NCBI GenBank assembly: GCA_016987375.1
Contig: PJRA01000509.1
Coordinates: 1,442,829-1,506,828, forward strand
Direction: 5' to 3'
DNA length: 64,000 nt
Source of the DNA: Brachionus koreanus
Lineage: Eukaryota; Rotifera; Eurotatoria; Ploima; Brachionidae
The notes under the pieces were generated by a model, which was not told where the DNA came from, did not search any database, and saw only the letters and a program-made list of their open reading frames with translations. Positions 59,727 through 64,000 of this stretch are shown here, one piece after another; position 1 is the first letter of the stretch; the number at the start of each line of letters is the position of its first letter. The position numbers were made by a program, and so were the translations under genes.

Positions 59727-59918
59727 AATGATATTTTATTGTACAAACTATAGAATCGATTTTTTTTCTTTAATTAATTTATAATTTTATTTTTTTTTTT
59801 CGAATAAAATATTTAAATTTAGACTCAAGCATTTTTTGTTTTTTTAGATTTTTCGGTTTTAGTTGACCGATAAGTTAAGTGTTTGTGTCAATCGAAAATA
59901 ACTGATCGAGCTTAAAGA

Positions 59919-60281
59919 ATGGAAGCCGTAAACGAAAATCAAAAGAGAGCTTGTCCGCAAGCGGATGAAAAAAATAGCAAAACAAGACGTCTTGACGATT
60001 CAATAAATGAACAAGAAAAGCTTGTGATGATTGAGAAATTTATTTCGGTCGAAAAAGCAGTAGTCGAATTTGCCCAAAAATTCAAGGACTATCCGCAGAT
60101 AATTGAAAACTATCGCAGACATTATCAAAATTTGGAAAAACTCAACCAAGTTCAGTACAAACAAATGGAGAGAGAGTTGACGCGCGCCATTTACCATAAT
60201 CAAGAATCAGCTGATCATCCTGTTTTGCACTATTTGAGGCACATAAAAAAAGCCGCTCAAGAATTGGAAGAATATTCTTAG
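59919..60281 (+). CDS. Unrecognised 120-residue helical protein
   Basis: A complete frame from ATG at 59919 to TAA at 60279-60281, starting 192 bases after PSMD13 on the same strand. The first ~30 residues are polar and basic with a TRRLDD patch that could act as a nuclear signal. Residues 33-118 are amphipathic helix, with IEKFISVEKAVVEFAQKF, YRRHYQNLEKLNQ and a closing LRHIKKAAQELEEYS. No transmembrane segment, zinc ligand or catalytic motif is visible. Its composition and codon use match neighbouring genes, so I take it as a genuine host gene, probably a small subunit of some complex, but I cannot name it. Confidence 0.75.
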   Translation: MEAVNENQKRACPQADEKNSKTRRLDDSINEQEKLVMIEKFISVEKAVVEFAQKFKDYPQIIENYRRHYQNLEKLNQVQYKQMERELTRAIYHNQESADHPVLHYLRHIKKAAQELEEYS

Positions 60282-60689
60282 AAAGCTTCATTTATTTGAA
60301 TATAAATAATTTTAATTTAGTTTAAAGTGTAAATAAATTTGCATTTTTTTAGGGGCGATTTTGTAATAATAAATTTTTTTTAGAAAACTTTTTATTTTTT
60401 TGTTTTAAAAAAATGTGAACTAAATTTCATATTTTTCCAATTTTATTTAAAAACTAGCAGTATTTTTAAAGAATATTAATGGATAATTAAAAAATATTTT
60501 CTTTAATCGTATCTTCTATGTAATTTGAAACATAAATATAAAAGAAATATCTAGTAGTTCGAGGACTTAAGTTAAAAAATCATATTTTTTCCGTATATAA
60601 ATTTTTGGATTTTTCTTGTACTTCTACTTGATAAAAGAGTGGATATTGTAACCTGACGTGATAACCGCTTTTTTTTTTAATTTAAACAT
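60282..60689. other. Intergenic, no gene seen
   Basis: AT-rich spacer between the 120-residue gene and the RT remnant. Confidence 0.45.
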
Positions 60690-60935
60690 TTGAATTAAGT
60701 CACCTCTTGTGCTCTTGTGCGGTTAGATTGGTCAGATTTAGAGCCTTAAGTCTTTGACCGTAATTATATTTTTGAGACCAGAAATAGCACGAGTAGCTCT
60801 TAGTTGAACATCCTCTATAATTCTTTTATCTTTCTCTAGATATAGGCGCCAAATTATTAGAATAGCAAACTCTAAATAAGGCCTTACAAAACATGTAATT
60901 TAATGACCATTTGTGTCCGAAATTTAATACCATGA
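60690..60935 (-). pseudogene. Non-LTR retrotransposon RT C-terminal remnant
   Basis: The minus strand reads VRPYLEFAILIIWRLYLEKD then RIIEDVQLRATRAISGLKN in one frame, the conserved thumb segment of CR1/L2-like polymerases. It shifts frame to YGQRLKALNLTNL and again to RGDLIQMFK. Two frameshifts in 240 bases show it is dead. The VQ-RATR and RGDLIQ signatures are the same as those in the remnants at 11090 and 4360. Confidence 0.85.
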
Positions 60936-61384
60936 AGAAAAAAGAATTTAATAACAAAAAAATTTTAAATGAAAATTTTTTGTGATATATTAAAGAATTG
61001 TTATAAGATTGAAGTCTAGTATCTTGAAATATAAGAAAAAATACTTTAAATTTTAAATTTAAAATGAAAAATAATAAAAATTGTTTGTTATTGCAATTAG
61101 TTTATTTAATAATAATATTAATAATAATAATAATAATAAGCTATAGAAAGAGACCTGGATATCTAGACTTGTGTTTAATTGATTTGCATTAACTTTAAAA
61201 TTTGTAATGCTGCAACGATGGCTAAAACTGAACATAGATTTTTTTAAATTTATTTTAATTGTTTTTAGAGTTGTTTTTAATTTATTTTTAACTCAATAAA
61301 TTGCATTATTAGATTACAATTTATCTAAAAACTAAAACTGAAATTATTTTTTTTGTTGTTTAAGCTTTTTAATAAATTTTTTAG
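60936..61384. other. Intergenic with AAT microsatellite
   Basis: An AAT-rich simple repeat lies at about 61111-61138. Otherwise this is the 5' flank of NSUN4. Confidence 0.5.
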
Positions 61385-63458
61385 ATGCTTAAAATTAAAA
61401 CATCAATTGGTTTAATCTTCCGAAGAGAAATTCATTACGAAATTAAAAAAAAGGTAAATAAAATATTCTCATTCATTAAACAATTAATAGATTTATTTAT
61501 TTATATAATTTGTTTCTGTACTTTTTATTTTCATTTCAAAATTTATCATTAAGACTATATCCTTCGAAAAATGCAAAGTCAAAATAATTTTACATTTTTA
61601 TATTTTTAGATTTTTTTGTGCAATATTAAAGAAAATTAAATTACATTTTTTTTGTTTATCAAATAATTTAATACTAAAAATATAGAAATGTAAAATTATT
61701 TTCATTTTGCCTGGAAAAAGTTACGTTGAAGACAAGAATAAGATCTTGAGCTAAAAAAAAATAAAAATAAGACATTAATTTTTTTTAAACTTTTTTTAAA
61801 AATATATTTATTTAAGTTTCAGATAAAAAAAAATTAAAATAAAATAAGAATTAAAATGTAAATTAAATTAATTTAGCTTAATAAACTTTTTTACAAACTA
61901 TAGTATTAATTTTGGCAAAAATAACCCTTACAAACAGAGTTTCTACAATGAGAACAAAAACTTGAACTACATCGGTCAAGTTTTGAACTACTCTTTTTCA
62001 ATCGAAATTCAAAAATGTGAATGTGTTCGTTATTTTTACATTAATTAAATTTATTAGTAGTTCATCAGTAATTTTTTATATCATAAAAGTTTAAATAAAA
62101 TTTTATCAGTCAATTTAGATCCATTTAAGTATTTAAGCAAATATTTTTGAATCAATTTTAGGCGGATAAGGGCTAAATAAGACCAAGTACACCCAAATAT
62201 AGAAAATAATATCGTAATAAAGAATAATAAGATCTTAATTATTTAATTTTAAGACATTTGTTTTTTTATTTTTTTTTATTTAAAATTTTTTCTGTTTATA
62301 AAAATTTTGATGTAAAAAATATTTATAAGCTAAAAGAGAAACGATCAAATAGAAAATTAGCATTAGATTATTTTGACTTTTTTTATGAATCAACTTATGG
62401 CAAAGAATGGAAAGCAATGCGCTTGGCCATGTTAACAGGCAGAAAGTATATAGCTTTGTTGAATAATTACTCAAATTTTATTGAAACCGGAGCTATTATG
62501 GAAAAAAACGCTTCAATAAATTTACTTAAATATCTGGATATGATTCAAAGCAAACAAAATACTCAAATAGATCAATCTTTACCAAGAAACTTAAACATTT
62601 TCACTTTTGATAATGGTGACTGTCGAGATTTTCCGAGTCCAAAGTCCAGCAACTCCGATGGTCTTATGAACTATTACTGCATGGACGGAGCCTCTATTTT
62701 GCCTATTTTTGCAATGAATATACAAAAAAACGAGACAATTTTAGATCTATGTTCAAGTCCAGGAGGAAAGACTTTGGCAATGCTTCAAACTCTTTTACCA
62801 AGTAATTTTTAGGAAAAGTTATGTGTAACAATAAAGAATAAATTAAGAATATGTGGTATGCCGTGATATTAACCAAAGTAGACTGGACAGACTAGCACGA
62901 ATGCTCAAAACTTATGTACCTGAAAGTGAATTAATCAAAAGAGTTAGCATTCAAATGAATAATCCGAGTCTGAAATCTTCTGACGAAGAATGTTTCGATC
63001 GTGTATTAGTGGATGTACCATGTACAAATGACAGACATTCATTGCATATTGAAGAGAATAATATTTTTTCAAAAGTAAGATCGAATGAACGATCAAATAT
63101 TCAAAAAAAACAAACTGAATTATTAACGTAATATAAGTATTTAAAGTTTTTATTGATGTTTTAATATTTAAATTTAAGTCAAGCTATTTTGGCATGTAAG
63201 TTGAATGGGAGTATAGTTTATTCGACATGTAGCTTATCACCAATTCAAAATGAGGGTGTCGTCAATACAGTTTTGAATATTTTTGATGCTGAACCAAGAT
63301 ATTTTCTAAAAATTGAGCCTTTAGACCACTTGAAAAATTATTTTGATTATTTTTTTACTTTTTCTCCCACTTGCAAAACAGGTTTACTAGTTTCGCCTGA
63401 TATTAAAAAAAACTTCGGACCATTTTATTTATGCAAGATTTCTAAAATACCCAAATAA
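61385..63458 (+). CDS. NSUN4: Mitochondrial rRNA m5C methyltransferase NSUN4
   Basis: NSUN4 methylates cytosine in mitochondrial small-subunit rRNA and, with MTERF4, helps ribosome assembly. Four exons, 61385-61453, 62330-62801, 62848-63127 and 63179-63458, join in frame to 366 residues. Exon 1 (MLKIKTSIGLIFRREIHYE) is basic and hydrophobic, like a mitochondrial targeting peptide. Then comes LDLCSSPGGKTLAM, the SAM-binding motif I; DVPCTNDRHSLHIEENNIF with the motif IV Cys; and YSTCSLSPIQNE with the catalytic motif VI Cys. The DRHSLH-EENNIF stretch is typical of NSUN4 rather than NSUN3. The first intron (876 bases) has a weak pyrimidine tract, so exon 1 is less certain than the rest; without it, the frame can be read from 62258 with a low-complexity leader. 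Confidence 0.93.
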
Positions 63459-64000
63459 ATTAAAATTTTACTTTATTTACAATTGTTTTTAAATAAAAAA
63501 ATTGAATTTAATATTGAATTAAAATGTTAAAAATTGTCAAAGCTGATCAGTATTATTATAAATATTAAATGTTGAATGCTTCAAACTTTAACATTTTAAA
63601 GTATTAGTTAAATATAAAAAAAATTAAAATTCTAGTCATTGTATCACAAATTTCTTAAATTTTGCATTCAAATTTTCATTTTATTTATGAAAAAAAATTG
63701 GATAAAATGTAAATAATTTTTCATTTTTAGACTTTAAGTGTAATATTTAAGAAATTTTTTATTTTTCATTAAATAAACAAGTTTAAACGATAATAAATTT
63801 CTAGAAAATTTACGAAATCAAAGTAGATCTTTGAATACAAAAGCTCCGAATTTGACCAATGTTAAGGGCAAGAATTTAAGATATGCAAACCAGCATAATT
63901 ATTCCAATTCGAATCATTCAAGCCTTGAGAAAAAATTTTAAAAAATTTTATGTAGTAGAAATTTTTTTTAATTTATGTTGAGTTATTTTTTCTGTCGTTT
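63459..64000. other. Gene-free flank
   Basis: AT-rich 3' flank of NSUN4 to the window end. No gene recognised. Confidence 0.45.

Noticed and set aside
1..64000. CRISPR arrays, operons or bacterial-type regulatory sites
   Set aside because: None seen; introns, a nuclear tRNA and metazoan gene families show this is eukaryotic DNA.

Overview
This is a metazoan nuclear window: very AT-rich, with intron-split genes whose introns are mostly 45-65 bases, and with animal-specific genes such as an Eph receptor tyrosine kinase and a KNL1 kinetochore scaffold. Base composition, tiny introns and compact genes fit a monogonont rotifer such as Brachionus, but that is an inference and nothing here proves the species. 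Two runs of N (15346-16010 and 42094-42624) are assembly gaps.

Layout. 0-10.1 kb: a coiled-coil Sfi1/CCDC191-like gene (+), a foldback repeat, HSPBP1 (-), a non-LTR retrotransposon remnant, tRNA-Lys(TTT) (+), an unrecognised 431-residue coiled-coil protein (-) and HSBP1 (-). 10-16 kb: transposon graveyard with a second reverse transcriptase remnant and two MULE-type remnants, ending in a gap. 17.9-21.1 kb: an eight-exon ARM-TIR-SAM protein (+). 21.1-30.5 kb: about 9.4 kb without a gene. 30.5-35.8 kb: a complete Eph receptor (+). 36-40 kb: MITE, mariner remnant and a perfect 55-bp palindrome. 40.2-42.1 kb: a small protein with a predicted CAAX box and an OTU-type cysteine protease, then the second gap. 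45.4-47.2 kb: nicotinate phosphoribosyltransferase (-). 49.5-50.7 kb: a hAT element with an intact 8-bp target duplication, inserted into an older foldback repeat. 53.3-55.8 kb: KNL1 (-), rebuilt here from eight exons. 56.8-57.8 kb: mariner remnant and MITE. 58.6-63.5 kb: PSMD13/Rpn9, an unrecognised 120-residue protein, a third RT remnant and NSUN4 (all genes +).

The genes are unrelated housekeeping and signalling functions (chaperone regulation, proteasome lid, NAD salvage, mitochondrial rRNA methylation, kinetochore, cell-contact signalling); no operon-like logic links them. The two most informative results come from assembling exons by hand. First, HSBP1 is interrupted by a minor-spliceosome (U12) AT-AC intron, and a second downstream exon encodes a different coiled-coil tail behind its own U12 branch site and AC acceptor, which suggests alternative terminal exons chosen by the minor spliceosome. 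Second, the KNL1 N-terminus is broken into five tiny exons (23-83 bases), one junction cutting through the SILK phosphatase-docking motif. All exon joins are inferred from reading frame, splice dinucleotides and family similarity; no transcript was available.
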